Source of the DNA: [Mycobacterium] vasticus
GTDB taxonomy: Bacteria > Actinomycetota > Actinomycetes > Mycobacteriales > Mycobacteriaceae
Length of the DNA stretch: 64,000 bases
Reading direction: 5' to 3'
Assembly (NCBI RefSeq): GCF_020181595.1
Contig: NZ_CP084028.1
Location: forward strand, 2,942,401 to 3,006,400
Position 1 is the first letter of the stretch; each line of letters begins with the position of its first letter. The position numbers and the translations under genes are program-made. Of the stretch, positions 54,901 through 62,924 are shown piece after piece. The notes under the pieces were generated by a model that worked only from the letters and a program-made list of their open reading frames with translations, had not been told where the DNA came from and searched no databases.

Positions 54901-55064
54901 AGCAGCAGCACCGATTCCGGGTCGACGCCGCCGGCCACGTGGGCGACGGCCGCATCCACCAGCAGGCTGGTCTTGCCGGTGCCGGGCCCGCCCAGGACCC
55001 GCAGCACCCCGCGCCGCGCCGGGTCCAGCGCGGCGCACGCGTCGGGACTCCAGCGTTGCGACAT
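51981..55064 (-). CDS. adnA: AdnA, motor-nuclease subunit of AdnAB
   Basis: The ATG at 55064 (MSQRWSPDACAALDPARRG) gives 1027 residues, near the known AdnA length. It has Walker A GGPGTGKTS (about 26-34); motif II reads LLLVDDAQQ rather than DExx. A C-terminal RecB-like nuclease follows (RIDRVERDAADRLVVVDVKTAKSP). Four cysteines, one in LLDCPLRW and three in CRHCPVRPIC, are placed as in iron-sulphur AddB-type nucleases. With AdnB it forms the DNA-end resection machine. It starts 78 bases from the divergent lipase gene. Confidence 0.93.
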   Translation of the reverse strand: MSQRWSPDACAALDPARRGVLRVLGGPGTGKTSLLVDAAVAHVAGGVDPESVLLLTPGRVSTAARAAMTAALLGARPAGRSVIRESVVRTVHSYAFAVLQRAARRAEAAPPRLVTGAEQDSVIRELLVGDGAGAWPAALHAALATDGFATELRDLMARCAERGVDPAQLIRLGKQHRRPEWTAAGRFAQQYEQVMLLRAAVGTAAPQATTPALGAAELVGAALEAFAADPELLAEARSRIRLLLVDDAQQLDPQAARLVRVLAAGVQSTVIAGDPDQAVYGFRGAEPAALLADGATVPVVALTKSHRCAPAVVAAVNAVGRRLPGISATRNLEGAGPDAGSVTVRTAATGHAEAALIADTLRRAHLVDGVPWSQMAVIVRSVPRAASGLPRTLAAAGVPVSVPAGGGLLAEQPAVAALLSVLECTAHGVGEPRALALLTGPIGRVDPISLRQLQRALRRGGGDGQDDRLAAALCGDTGSLPAGHTRPLRRVHAVLQAAARSHAQGHDPHHTLWQAWNRSGLQQRWLSAAERGGPAGAQAGRDLDAVTALFDLAEQYAARTAGASLAGLIEYVTAMQLVAPRAEPATGTETVDVLSAHAALGREWDLVVIAGVQEGLWPNTIPRGGVLGTQRLLDALRGLGDDVSARAPLLAEERRLLVAAMGRARRSLIVTAVDGEAGGDEQIPSEFLTELLGCTTGESAVRVPPVVAPPVLSAAGLVGRLRAVVCAPDGAVGDDERSEAATQLARLARAGVPGADPADWYGTTPVSSTEPLWHTGTGPPVTLSPSALGNLLDCPLRWLAERHGGADGRDLRSTIGSVMHALVAQSSGTREELLAELDRAWQQLPFDAQWYSANERDRHRAMLETFLQWRAQTRDQLTEVGTEIAFDGVIDAGDGVRLRGRIDRVERDAADRLVVVDVKTAKSPATKDDAQQHAQLAVYQLAVEAGLVGSGEVPGGARLVYPAKPRDGGATERDQDPLTPDTGQQWRERIAEAAAATAGPEFTARVNPGCRHCPVRPICPAHNGGDA

Positions 55065-55142
55065 GTCGACATCACAGCATTGTGGTGTGACAAGTCCCGG
55101 TCGGCGCACCGCCGGCACACCCCGACTGGCAGCATCACCGAG

Positions 55143-55928
55143 GTGAGCGATCTCCTGCATGTGCACCGCTACGGCCCACCCGGACCGGTTCGGATCCTGG
55201 CGATTCACGGCCTGACCGGCCACGGCCAACGCTGGCAGCACCTGGCCGATGATCACCTGGCCGAGTTCGGGGTCCTCGCACCGGATCTGCTCGGACACGG
55301 CCGTTCGTCGTGGGCGGCCCCGTGGAGCATCGACGCCAACGTCGCCGAGCTCGCGACACTGTTGGACACGGCCGCCGAACAGCCGGTCGTGGTGGTGGCG
55401 CATTCGTTCGGCGGCGCCATCGCCCTGGCGTTGGCCGCCGCCCGCCCTGATCTGGTGGCCGCACTGGTGCTGCTCGACCCGGCGGCCGGTTTGGACGGTG
55501 CCTGGATGGCCCGGATCGCCGACGCGATGCTGGCGTCCCCGGACTATCCCGACGCCGCCGAGGCACGCGCGGAGAAGGAGCACGGCTCCTGGTCGGATGT
55601 TCCCCCGGCCGTGCTCGACGCCGAAGTCGACGAACACCTCATCACGTTGCCGAGTGGACGCGTCGGCTGGCGGATCAGCGTGCCGGCGATGATGTCGTAC
55701 TGGAGCGAGTTGGCCCGCCCCCTGGTGCTGCCCGACGCCACCGCCACCACCCTGGTGCGAGCCACTCGCACCTCGCCTCCGTATGTGAGCCAGGAGCTCA
55801 TCGCAGCGCTGGAGGAGCGACTGGGACCGGATTTCCGGTTGGTGGACATCGAATCTCAGCACATGGTGCCGCACGCCCGGGCCACCGAGGTCGCCGCGCT
55901 GATCCGCGAGCGGCTGCCGGCAACCTGA
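55143..55928 (+). CDS. lipV: Alpha/beta-hydrolase LipV-like
   Basis: The GTG at 55143 gives 261 residues; the frame is open far upstream but only antisense to adnA. It is an alpha/beta-hydrolase with LAIHGLTGHGQRW (oxyanion region, about 20-32) and nucleophile Ser in VVAHSFGGAIAL (about 100). The acid is probably in ALVLLDPAAGLD or later, and the His in SQHMVPH near residue 243. M. tuberculosis LipV (Rv3203) occupies this place. A short RBS-like AGG immediately before the start is weak. The stop overlaps the next gene's ATG (TGATG). Confidence 0.85.
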   Translation: MSDLLHVHRYGPPGPVRILAIHGLTGHGQRWQHLADDHLAEFGVLAPDLLGHGRSSWAAPWSIDANVAELATLLDTAAEQPVVVVAHSFGGAIALALAAARPDLVAALVLLDPAAGLDGAWMARIADAMLASPDYPDAAEARAEKEHGSWSDVPPAVLDAEVDEHLITLPSGRVGWRISVPAMMSYWSELARPLVLPDATATTLVRATRTSPPYVSQELIAALEERLGPDFRLVDIESQHMVPHARATEVAALIRERLPAT

Positions 55929-56224
55929 TGGCTGCTGTCACCGAAGACCAGGTCGAGCTGGTGCGCGCGCTGGTCGCCGCGATACCTGCCGGCCGGGTCG
56001 CCACCTACGGTGACATCGCCGACGCCGCAGGGCTTTCCAGTCCGCGCATCGTCGGATGGATCATGCGCACCGATTCCGCCGACCTGCCGTGGCACCGGGT
56101 GATCCGGGCATCGGGGCGACCGGCGCCGCACCTGAGCGCCCGACAATTGGAAGCGCTTCGCGCCGAAGGGGTTCTGGCCGACGACGGGAAAGTGGACCTG
56201 TGCGCCACGCGGCACCGGTTCTGA
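55928..56224 (+). CDS. Alkyltransferase-like protein (ATL, MGMT C-terminal domain)
   Basis: The 98-residue protein is the DNA-binding domain of O6-alkylguanine transferases (IPAGRVATYGDIADAAGLSSPRIVGWIMRT) with the active site changed from PCHRV to PWHRV. Without the acceptor cysteine it cannot demethylate DNA. ATL proteins instead bind alkyl lesions and hand them to nucleotide excision repair. The arginine finger equivalent may be the R in SSPRIVG. It is translationally coupled to the lipV-like gene by a one-base overlap. Confidence 0.9.
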   Translation: MAAVTEDQVELVRALVAAIPAGRVATYGDIADAAGLSSPRIVGWIMRTDSADLPWHRVIRASGRPAPHLSARQLEALRAEGVLADDGKVDLCATRHRF

Positions 56225-56232
56225 AAAGGCCG

Positions 56233-57087
56233 CTACAGCGCCAGACGCACCAGCGCCGCGGTACGCGCCAGACCCGGGAACGCCTCGGCCGTCGATCTCG
56301 GATGCAGCGCATGCACTGCGAGACGGAACATCAATGCGCGCAACAACATTTGCGGCCACTCCGGCAGCGTCTCCCAGCGCTCGATCAGCCCGTCGTCGGC
56401 GTCACCCCAGGACAGCGCGTCCACCACGACCACACCGGCAGCCCACGACGCCGGCCGCCAATACGGCGTGATGTCGGTGATACCGGGTGCCGCGGCGCCG
56501 GAGAACAGCACCGTGCCGTACAGGTCGCCGTGCACCAGCTGGCTGGCACTCTTGGTCGGTTTGCGAAGCGTGGCAAGCTGATTGATCAGGTCGATCGAGC
56601 GCTGGCCGTCCACCGATCCGGGGGCCAGTCGGGCGCCACCCTGCAGTGAGGCGAACGGACGGTCCTCCCACGCGGCCCGGTCCGCGGCGATGAACACGTC
56701 GACATCTGCCCAAGGTGCCACCGGTGCCTGGGTCAGGAACCGGGGCCGCTCCATCTTGGAGGTGGCCTCGTGCAGCCGGGCCGCCGCCGACACCACCTCG
56801 TCATGGCGGGGTTCGGGGCTGCCGGCGACGAAGGTGTCGGCCCGCCACCCCGACACCACGTAGCGTCCGTCGGTGGAGCGCACCGGACGGGCGAGCCGGA
56901 TTCCGTCGGCGAACAGCGTCTCGCGCACCTTTGCCGACCAGGCGGCCCTGGCGTGGTCGGCAACCATCGACAGCACCACTTCCCCGCACTTCCAGCCGTC
57001 TTCCCAACCGGCACCGAGAGGGGTGGGTGTGACATTGCGGATGCCGAAGGTTGCCAGCACATGCTCGGGCGGCGGCTCGACGGTCAC
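56233..57087 (-). CDS. TIGR02569-family protein, phosphotransferase-like fold (Rv3205c-like)
   Basis: The 284-residue protein resembles aminoglycoside/choline kinase-like folds. SQLVHGDLYGTVLFSG (about 185-200) corresponds to the catalytic loop H-G-D-x-x-x-x-N with Asn replaced by Leu/Phe, and ITDITPYWRPA takes the place of the metal-binding D-F/W loop. The altered catalytic asparagine makes kinase activity uncertain. Actinobacterial members are of unknown function. It converges on the ATL gene (eight-base gap). Confidence 0.75.
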   Translation of the reverse strand: MTVEPPPEHVLATFGIRNVTPTPLGAGWEDGWKCGEVVLSMVADHARAAWSAKVRETLFADGIRLARPVRSTDGRYVVSGWRADTFVAGSPEPRHDEVVSAAARLHEATSKMERPRFLTQAPVAPWADVDVFIAADRAAWEDRPFASLQGGARLAPGSVDGQRSIDLINQLATLRKPTKSASQLVHGDLYGTVLFSGAAAPGITDITPYWRPASWAAGVVVVDALSWGDADDGLIERWETLPEWPQMLLRALMFRLAVHALHPRSTAEAFPGLARTAALVRLAL

Positions 57088-57123
57088 GCGATAAGAGTAA
57101 CGGGGCGTACTGCGTTCACAGCG

Positions 57124-58302
57124 CTAGTACATGACCATGTCGGGCTGCATCTGCTTGGCCCACGCCACAATTCCACCCTGCAGATGCACCGCGTCGGCGA
57201 ATCCGGCCTTCTTCAGAGTGGCCAGCACCTCTGCGGAGCGCACACCGGTCTTGCAGTACAGCACCGACATCCGGTCCTGCGGCACGCTCGCCAGGCCCGC
57301 TCCGGTGTTGATCACCGACTGCGGAACCAGCACCGCACCCTCGATGTGGTTGATCGCCCACTCCCCGGGTTCGCGCACGTCGATCAGTGCCGGCGGCCGG
57401 TCGGAGTCCAGCAGTTCACGCAGCTCGGCGGGGGTGATGGTGGACCCGGCAACCGCCTCGCCGACGTCGGCGGGGTCGACACCGCACCACGCCTCGTAGT
57501 CGGTCAGCTCGGTGATCGCCCGTGTCGCCGGATCCTTGCGGACGGCGATGGTGCGGTAGCTCATCGCCAACGCGTCGTAGATCATCAGCCGGCCCAGCAG
57601 CGACTCACCGATGCCGGTGATCAGCTTGATCGCCTCGGTGCCCATCACCGACCCGATCGACGCGCACAGCACCCCCAGCACGCCGCCCTCCGCGCACGAC
57701 GGCACCGTTCCCGGCGGCGGGGGTTCAGGGTACAGATCGCGGTAGTTCAGGCCCCGCCCGTCCGGGGCGTCCTCCCAGAACACCGAAACCTGGCCCTCGA
57801 AGCGGTAGATCGACCCCCACACGTACGGCTTGTGCGCCAGCGCGGCGGCATCGTTGACCAGGTACCGGGTGGCGAAGTTGTCGGTGCCGTCGAGGATCAG
57901 GTCGTAGGACTCGAACAGCTCGACAGCGTTGTCCGCGGTCAGCCGCACCTGGTGCAGCCGAACCTGCACCAGTGGGTTGACCGCGGCGATCGAGTCGCGG
58001 GCGCTCTCGGCCTTCGACCGGCCCACGTCGGAGACCCCGTGGATGACCTGGCGCTGCAGGTTGGATTCCTCGACGACGTCGTCATCGACGATTCCGAGGG
58101 TGCCGACGCCGGCCGCGGCCAGATACAGCAGGGTGGGCGCACCCAGGCCGCCGGCGCCGATCACCAGCACCCGGGCGTTCTTCAGGCGCCGCTGCCCGAG
58201 CACGCCGACGTCCGGGATGATCAGGTGGCGGCTGTAGCGGGCCACTTCGTCGCGGGTCAGTTCGGCTGCGGGTTCCACCAACGGTGGCAGTGACGGGGAC
58301 AT
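57124..58302 (-). CDS. moeZ: Adenylyltransferase/sulfurtransferase MoeZ
   Basis: The 392-residue two-domain protein has an N-terminal ThiF/E1 domain with ATP loop GAGGLGAPTLLYLAAAG (about 50-66) and Arg finger NLQRQVIH. A C-terminal rhodanese domain (about 290-392) has active-site Cys in LYCKTGVRS. MoeZ adenylates the C-terminus of small sulfur carriers such as CysO and MoaD2, then transfers sulfur to them for cysteine and molybdopterin synthesis. Its start is four bases from the end of the DUF3152 gene, so the two are likely co-transcribed. Confidence 0.93.
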   Translation of the reverse strand: MSPSLPPLVEPAAELTRDEVARYSRHLIIPDVGVLGQRRLKNARVLVIGAGGLGAPTLLYLAAAGVGTLGIVDDDVVEESNLQRQVIHGVSDVGRSKAESARDSIAAVNPLVQVRLHQVRLTADNAVELFESYDLILDGTDNFATRYLVNDAAALAHKPYVWGSIYRFEGQVSVFWEDAPDGRGLNYRDLYPEPPPPGTVPSCAEGGVLGVLCASIGSVMGTEAIKLITGIGESLLGRLMIYDALAMSYRTIAVRKDPATRAITELTDYEAWCGVDPADVGEAVAGSTITPAELRELLDSDRPPALIDVREPGEWAINHIEGAVLVPQSVINTGAGLASVPQDRMSVLYCKTGVRSAEVLATLKKAGFADAVHLQGGIVAWAKQMQPDMVMY

Positions 58303-58306
58303 CGGC

Positions 58307-59338
58307 TCAGGCGATCGGGGACGGCCACGGATTGAACCGGCAGGTCTTACCGTCGGGCTTGACCCATTCCGGGTCGAACTTCGCCGCGTCGTCGTTGGAC
58401 GTGCCGAACGTCTGCTGCATCATCACCGGCGCCAGGCCGTCCTGCTTGTCACACGGTTCGTGATGCGAATAGCCGATGGCGTGACCGACCTCGTGGTTGA
58501 TCAGGTACTGCCGGTAGGACCCGATGTCGCCCTGGAAGGGCACCGCGCCGCGCACCCAGCGGGCCTCGTTGATGAACACCCGCGGCTCTGACTTCGCCCC
58601 GTAGGACGGGTTGTAGCAGGACGCCTCCAGCTCGATCTCGTAGCCGCAACCCTCCCGGACCGTCATCGGTGAGGTCAGCGAGATACGGAAGTCGGGTTCG
58701 ACGCCGCTGGCGGCGTCCACCCGGACGAAGCCGATCTGGGGGGTGTGCGTCCAGCCCTTGGGGTTGCGCAGGGTCTGGTCGACCATCTGAGCGAAACCCT
58801 CGTCACCGCCGAACGTGGTGGTGTCGACGCCGTTCTCAACCTCGATGGTGTAGGCGAACACCTTCTCGGTGCCCTGCCCGAACTCCTGCCCGGCGCCGGG
58901 GATCACATGCCAGGTCATGTTGCCGGCCTCGCTGATCGGCCCGCCGTCGGGCAGGACTCCGGTCGGCAGGTTGACGTCGAACTGGGTCAGGCCGCGCGGC
59001 GGCGCACCGATGATCGAGGTGCCGGCCGATCCGATCGTCGGCGGGCTCGAAATCCCGTCTTCGACGTCGTGAGTACGCACCCCGGTACCGGTCACGGTCT
59101 GGTAGACCACCACCACGGTCAGCGCCAGCAGCACCGGAAGCGCGTAGGCCCGCCAGCCGTAGGTGGACACGAACCGGCCCAACCAGCTCTGCTTGCGCCA
59201 CTGGCGGTGGATGTCGCGCTCAGAGCGCACCCGCCCGGCACCGGCCGCCAGCGGGTCACGCTGGGCGCGCAGCGGTTCACGGAAGCGATCCCGAAGCACC
59301 GGGGTTCGACCGCCGTGCCGCCCCGGGTCGTAGGTCAC
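58307..59338 (-). CDS. DUF3152 membrane-anchored zinc-protease-like protein
   Basis: The 343-residue protein has one transmembrane helix (about 65-85) after a basic cytoplasmic N-terminus, then an extracytoplasmic domain. A complete metzincin-type zinc motif HEVGHAIGYSH (HExxHxxGxxH) lies near residue 285. A conserved cysteine pair (GCGYEIELEASC) precedes it and another cysteine follows the motif (HEPCD). It is therefore probably an active secreted-side metalloprotease, substrate unknown. M. tuberculosis Rv3207c occupies this place. It precedes moeZ on the same strand. Confidence 0.85.
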   Translation of the reverse strand: MTYDPGRHGGRTPVLRDRFREPLRAQRDPLAAGAGRVRSERDIHRQWRKQSWLGRFVSTYGWRAYALPVLLALTVVVVYQTVTGTGVRTHDVEDGISSPPTIGSAGTSIIGAPPRGLTQFDVNLPTGVLPDGGPISEAGNMTWHVIPGAGQEFGQGTEKVFAYTIEVENGVDTTTFGGDEGFAQMVDQTLRNPKGWTHTPQIGFVRVDAASGVEPDFRISLTSPMTVREGCGYEIELEASCYNPSYGAKSEPRVFINEARWVRGAVPFQGDIGSYRQYLINHEVGHAIGYSHHEPCDKQDGLAPVMMQQTFGTSNDDAAKFDPEWVKPDGKTCRFNPWPSPIA

Positions 59339-59456
59339 CGTCCCAGGATGACACAGCCACCGCGAGCTGGGACTCTTCGCCGCGCCAACCGGGGGTCATC
59401 CGGGGATATGACGGTCATGCGCGTAGTCTCGCTGTCACGCACCGGCCGTCGAGTGA

Positions 59457-60421
<965 letters not shown>

Positions 60422-60484
60422 GCCGGCCCCTTTCGTTTCGCGGTGGGCGTTGTAGAGCAGGCTAGTGGACGAGCGCGGTGACGT

Positions 60485-61180
60485 TCAGGCCAGACCCAGT
60501 TCCCGCATTCGTTGGTCATGGGTCTGCTGGACCCGGTCGAAGAACGCCGCCAGGTGGGTCAGCCCCGCCGAGCCCGACACCACCAGGTCGACGAGTTCAT
60601 CGTGGTCGGCCAACACGTACTGGGCCTGGGTGATCGCCTCGCCGAGCAGCCGGCGCGACCACAGCGCAAGCCGGCTGCGCTGTTTGGTGCTGGCCGTCAC
60701 CGCGCTGCGCACCTCCTCCAGCACGAACTGGGAGTGGTGGGTCTCGGCGAGCACGGCGCGCACCACGTCGGCCGCCTCGTCGGGGAGCCCGTCGGCGATA
60801 TGCCGGTAGAGGTCGGCGGCCATCGCGTCACCGACGTAGGTCTTGACCAGAGCCTCCAGCCAGGTGCTGGGCATGGTCAGTCGATGGTAATTGTCCAGGG
60901 CGGTGGCGTATTTCGACATCGCGGCCACCACGTCGACGCCACGGGCGTGCAGTGCCGCACGCAGCAGTTCGTAGTGCCCCATCTCGGCTGCGGCCATGGC
61001 CGCCATCGAGATCCGACCGCGTAGGTCGGGCGCCATCCGGGCCTCGTCGGTGAGCCGGTAGAACGCCGCCACCTCGCCGTAGGCCAGCAGCGCGAAGAGC
61101 TCGTTGACACCGGGATGATCGGCAGACAACCGCGGCTTTTCAGCCTGCGCCACCGGGTCGGCCGAGGGAACCGAATTCAT
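60485..61180 (-). CDS. Ferritin-like/tRNA-hydroxylase-like protein (Rv3210c-like)
   Basis: From the ATG at 61180 this gives about 231 residues (two GTG codons directly before it are alternatives). The protein is helical, with carboxylate and histidine ligands typical of a ferritin-like di-iron fold: E in YGEVAAFYR, E and H in AEMGHYELL, D in KTYVGDAMAADLYR, and E-x-x-H in VLAETHHSQ. Related MiaE proteins hydroxylate tRNA; the actinobacterial members lack proven activity. A TACAGT -10-like element ends six bases upstream (61187-61192), so the transcript may be leaderless, starting at the ATG. Confidence 0.78.
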   Translation of the reverse strand: MNSVPSADPVAQAEKPRLSADHPGVNELFALLAYGEVAAFYRLTDEARMAPDLRGRISMAAMAAAEMGHYELLRAALHARGVDVVAAMSKYATALDNYHRLTMPSTWLEALVKTYVGDAMAADLYRHIADGLPDEAADVVRAVLAETHHSQFVLEEVRSAVTASTKQRSRLALWSRRLLGEAITQAQYVLADHDELVDLVVSGSAGLTHLAAFFDRVQQTHDQRMRELGLA

Positions 61181-61236
61181 CACCACACTGTAGGCGTTGC
61201 GCTGCGATAGGCGGATGTCCGGCCCGACCAGGTACT

Positions 61237-61317
61237 ATGACCAGCAGGCAGTGCCGTTCTCGGCGCTGCCGCGCAATATGCGTGCACGCGGGTGGCCCGC
61301 CTCCTCAGCGAGTGTGA
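61237..61317 (+). CDS. Possible leader ORF upstream of rhlE
   Basis: In the 240-bp space before rhlE, an ATG opens a 26-codon frame ending with TGA at 61315-61317. The short peptide has three cysteines and many arginines (begins MTSRQCRSRRCRAIC). A TACTAT box (61233-61238) overlaps the ATG, so if that box is a -10 element, transcription would begin inside this frame. There is no clear RBS. It is reported as a weak candidate only. Confidence 0.25.
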   Translation: MTSRQCRSRRCRAICVHAGGPPPQRV

Positions 61318-61419
61318 GGCCCCGAATCGGCAAGGTATCGACTGTCGCAGTGTGTGCGCCCGAACAACACCGCGATCGACTGATATACCGCGCCGACTTC
61401 GAAAGGCATCTGCCAGCGC

Positions 61420-62913
61420 ATGACCCCGCTTATCTCCACCACCACCCCGACCACTCCCCCGAGCTTCGCCGAACTGGGCGTCCGCGATGAGATCGTGCGC
61501 GCCCTGGCCGAGGACGGCATCGAGCACGCCTTCGCGATTCAGGAGCTGACGCTGCCGCTGGCCCTGGCCGGCGACGACCTGATCGGCCAGGCCCGCACCG
61601 GCATGGGCAAGACCTACGGCTTCGGCGTCCCGCTGCTGCAGCGGGTGACCACCAGCACCGACCGGCCGCTGTCCGGCATTCCGCGGGCGCTGGTCGTGGT
61701 GCCCACCCGGGAGCTGTGCATCCAGGTCTCCGGCGATCTCGCCGACGCGGCCAAGTACCTGACCGCCGGGGACCGCCCGCTGTCGGTGCAGGCCATCTAC
61801 GGCGGCCGGCCCTACGAGCCGCAGATCGAGGCGCTGCAGGCCGGCGCCGACGTGGTGGTGGGTACCCCGGGCCGACTGCTCGACCTGGCCCAGCAGGGAC
61901 ACCTGCAGCTGGGCGGGTTGGCGGTCCTGGTGCTCGATGAGGCCGACGAGATGCTGGACCTGGGCTTTTTGCCCGACATCGAGCGCATCCTGGCCCGCAT
62001 CCCCGACGACCGGCAGTCGATGCTGTTCTCGGCGACCATGCCCGGCCCGATCATCACGCTGGCCCGCAGCTTCATGAACCAGCCCACCCACATCCGCGCC
62101 GAGGCGCCGCACTCCTCGGCGGTACACGACGCGACCGAGCAGTTCGTCTACCGCGCCCACGCGCTGGACAAGGCGGAACTGGTCGCCCGGGTGCTGCAGG
62201 CCCGCGGCCGCGGCGCGACGATGATCTTCACCCGCACCAAGCGCACCGCGCAGAAGGTCGCCGACGATCTGGGCGAGCGCGGTTTCAAGGTCGGCGCGGT
62301 GCACGGCGACCTGGGTCAGGTGGCCCGGGAGAAGGCGCTCAAGCAGTTCCGCGGCGGTGAGATCGACGTGCTGGTCGCCACCGACGTGGCCGCCCGCGGT
62401 ATCGACATCGATGACGTCACGCACGTCATCAACTACCAGTGCCCCGACGACGAGAAGACCTACGTGCACCGGATCGGCCGCACCGGCCGGGCGGGCCGCA
62501 CCGGCGTCGCGGTCACGCTGGTGGACTGGGACGAGCTGGCCCGCTGGACGATGATCGACAAGGCATTGAACCTGTGCTGCCCGGACCCGGCCGAGACCTA
62601 CTCCAGCTCCCCGCATCTGTTCACCGAGCTCAACATCCCCACCGATGTCACCGGCAGCATCGGCAAACCGCGCCGCGCACCGGCCAAGCGGGAGGACGGC
62701 GAGCGCCGCGAGACCTCGGCCGACCGGCAGCGCGAGCCCCGCAACCCGAACCGGTCACGGCGGCGCACCCGCGGTGGCCAGGGCGACGGCACCGCACCGC
62801 AGGCCACTGCCGAAACCACACCGGCCGCTGACGACAACGGCCAGGCCGCGCCACGGCGTCGTCGCCGCCGGCGGCCGAACAAGCCCGCCGCCGCGGCCGC
62901 GAACGGCAGCTGA
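61420..62913 (+). CDS. rhlE: DEAD-box RNA helicase RhlE
   Basis: The 497-residue helicase has Q-motif-like FAIQELTLP (about 38-46), motif I ARTGMGKT (about 58-65), motif II DEAD in LVLDEADEMLDLGF, motif III SAT and motif VI HRIGRTGRAG. The C-terminal extension (about 410-497) is highly basic and rich in Arg/Pro (NRSRRRTRGGQGDG, PRRRRRRRPNKP), typical of RNA-binding tails in actinobacterial RhlE. It remodels RNA, including ribosomal or mRNA structures and degradosome-linked RNAs. The leader upstream is over 100 bases long. Confidence 0.92.
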   Translation: MTPLISTTTPTTPPSFAELGVRDEIVRALAEDGIEHAFAIQELTLPLALAGDDLIGQARTGMGKTYGFGVPLLQRVTTSTDRPLSGIPRALVVVPTRELCIQVSGDLADAAKYLTAGDRPLSVQAIYGGRPYEPQIEALQAGADVVVGTPGRLLDLAQQGHLQLGGLAVLVLDEADEMLDLGFLPDIERILARIPDDRQSMLFSATMPGPIITLARSFMNQPTHIRAEAPHSSAVHDATEQFVYRAHALDKAELVARVLQARGRGATMIFTRTKRTAQKVADDLGERGFKVGAVHGDLGQVAREKALKQFRGGEIDVLVATDVAARGIDIDDVTHVINYQCPDDEKTYVHRIGRTGRAGRTGVAVTLVDWDELARWTMIDKALNLCCPDPAETYSSSPHLFTELNIPTDVTGSIGKPRRAPAKREDGERRETSADRQREPRNPNRSRRRTRGGQGDGTAPQATAETTPAADDNGQAAPRRRRRRRPNKPAAAAANGS

Positions 62914-62924
62914 GCGCAGGTCCG

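Noticed and set aside
56770..58293. 507-codon plus-strand frame opposite moeZ
   Set aside because: It mirrors moeZ, whose ThiF and rhodanese motifs are clear on the minus strand.
61180..62616. 478-codon minus-strand frame opposite rhlE
   Set aside because: It is antisense to a DEAD-box helicase with all motifs; the sequence is His/Arg/Gly-rich without a domain.
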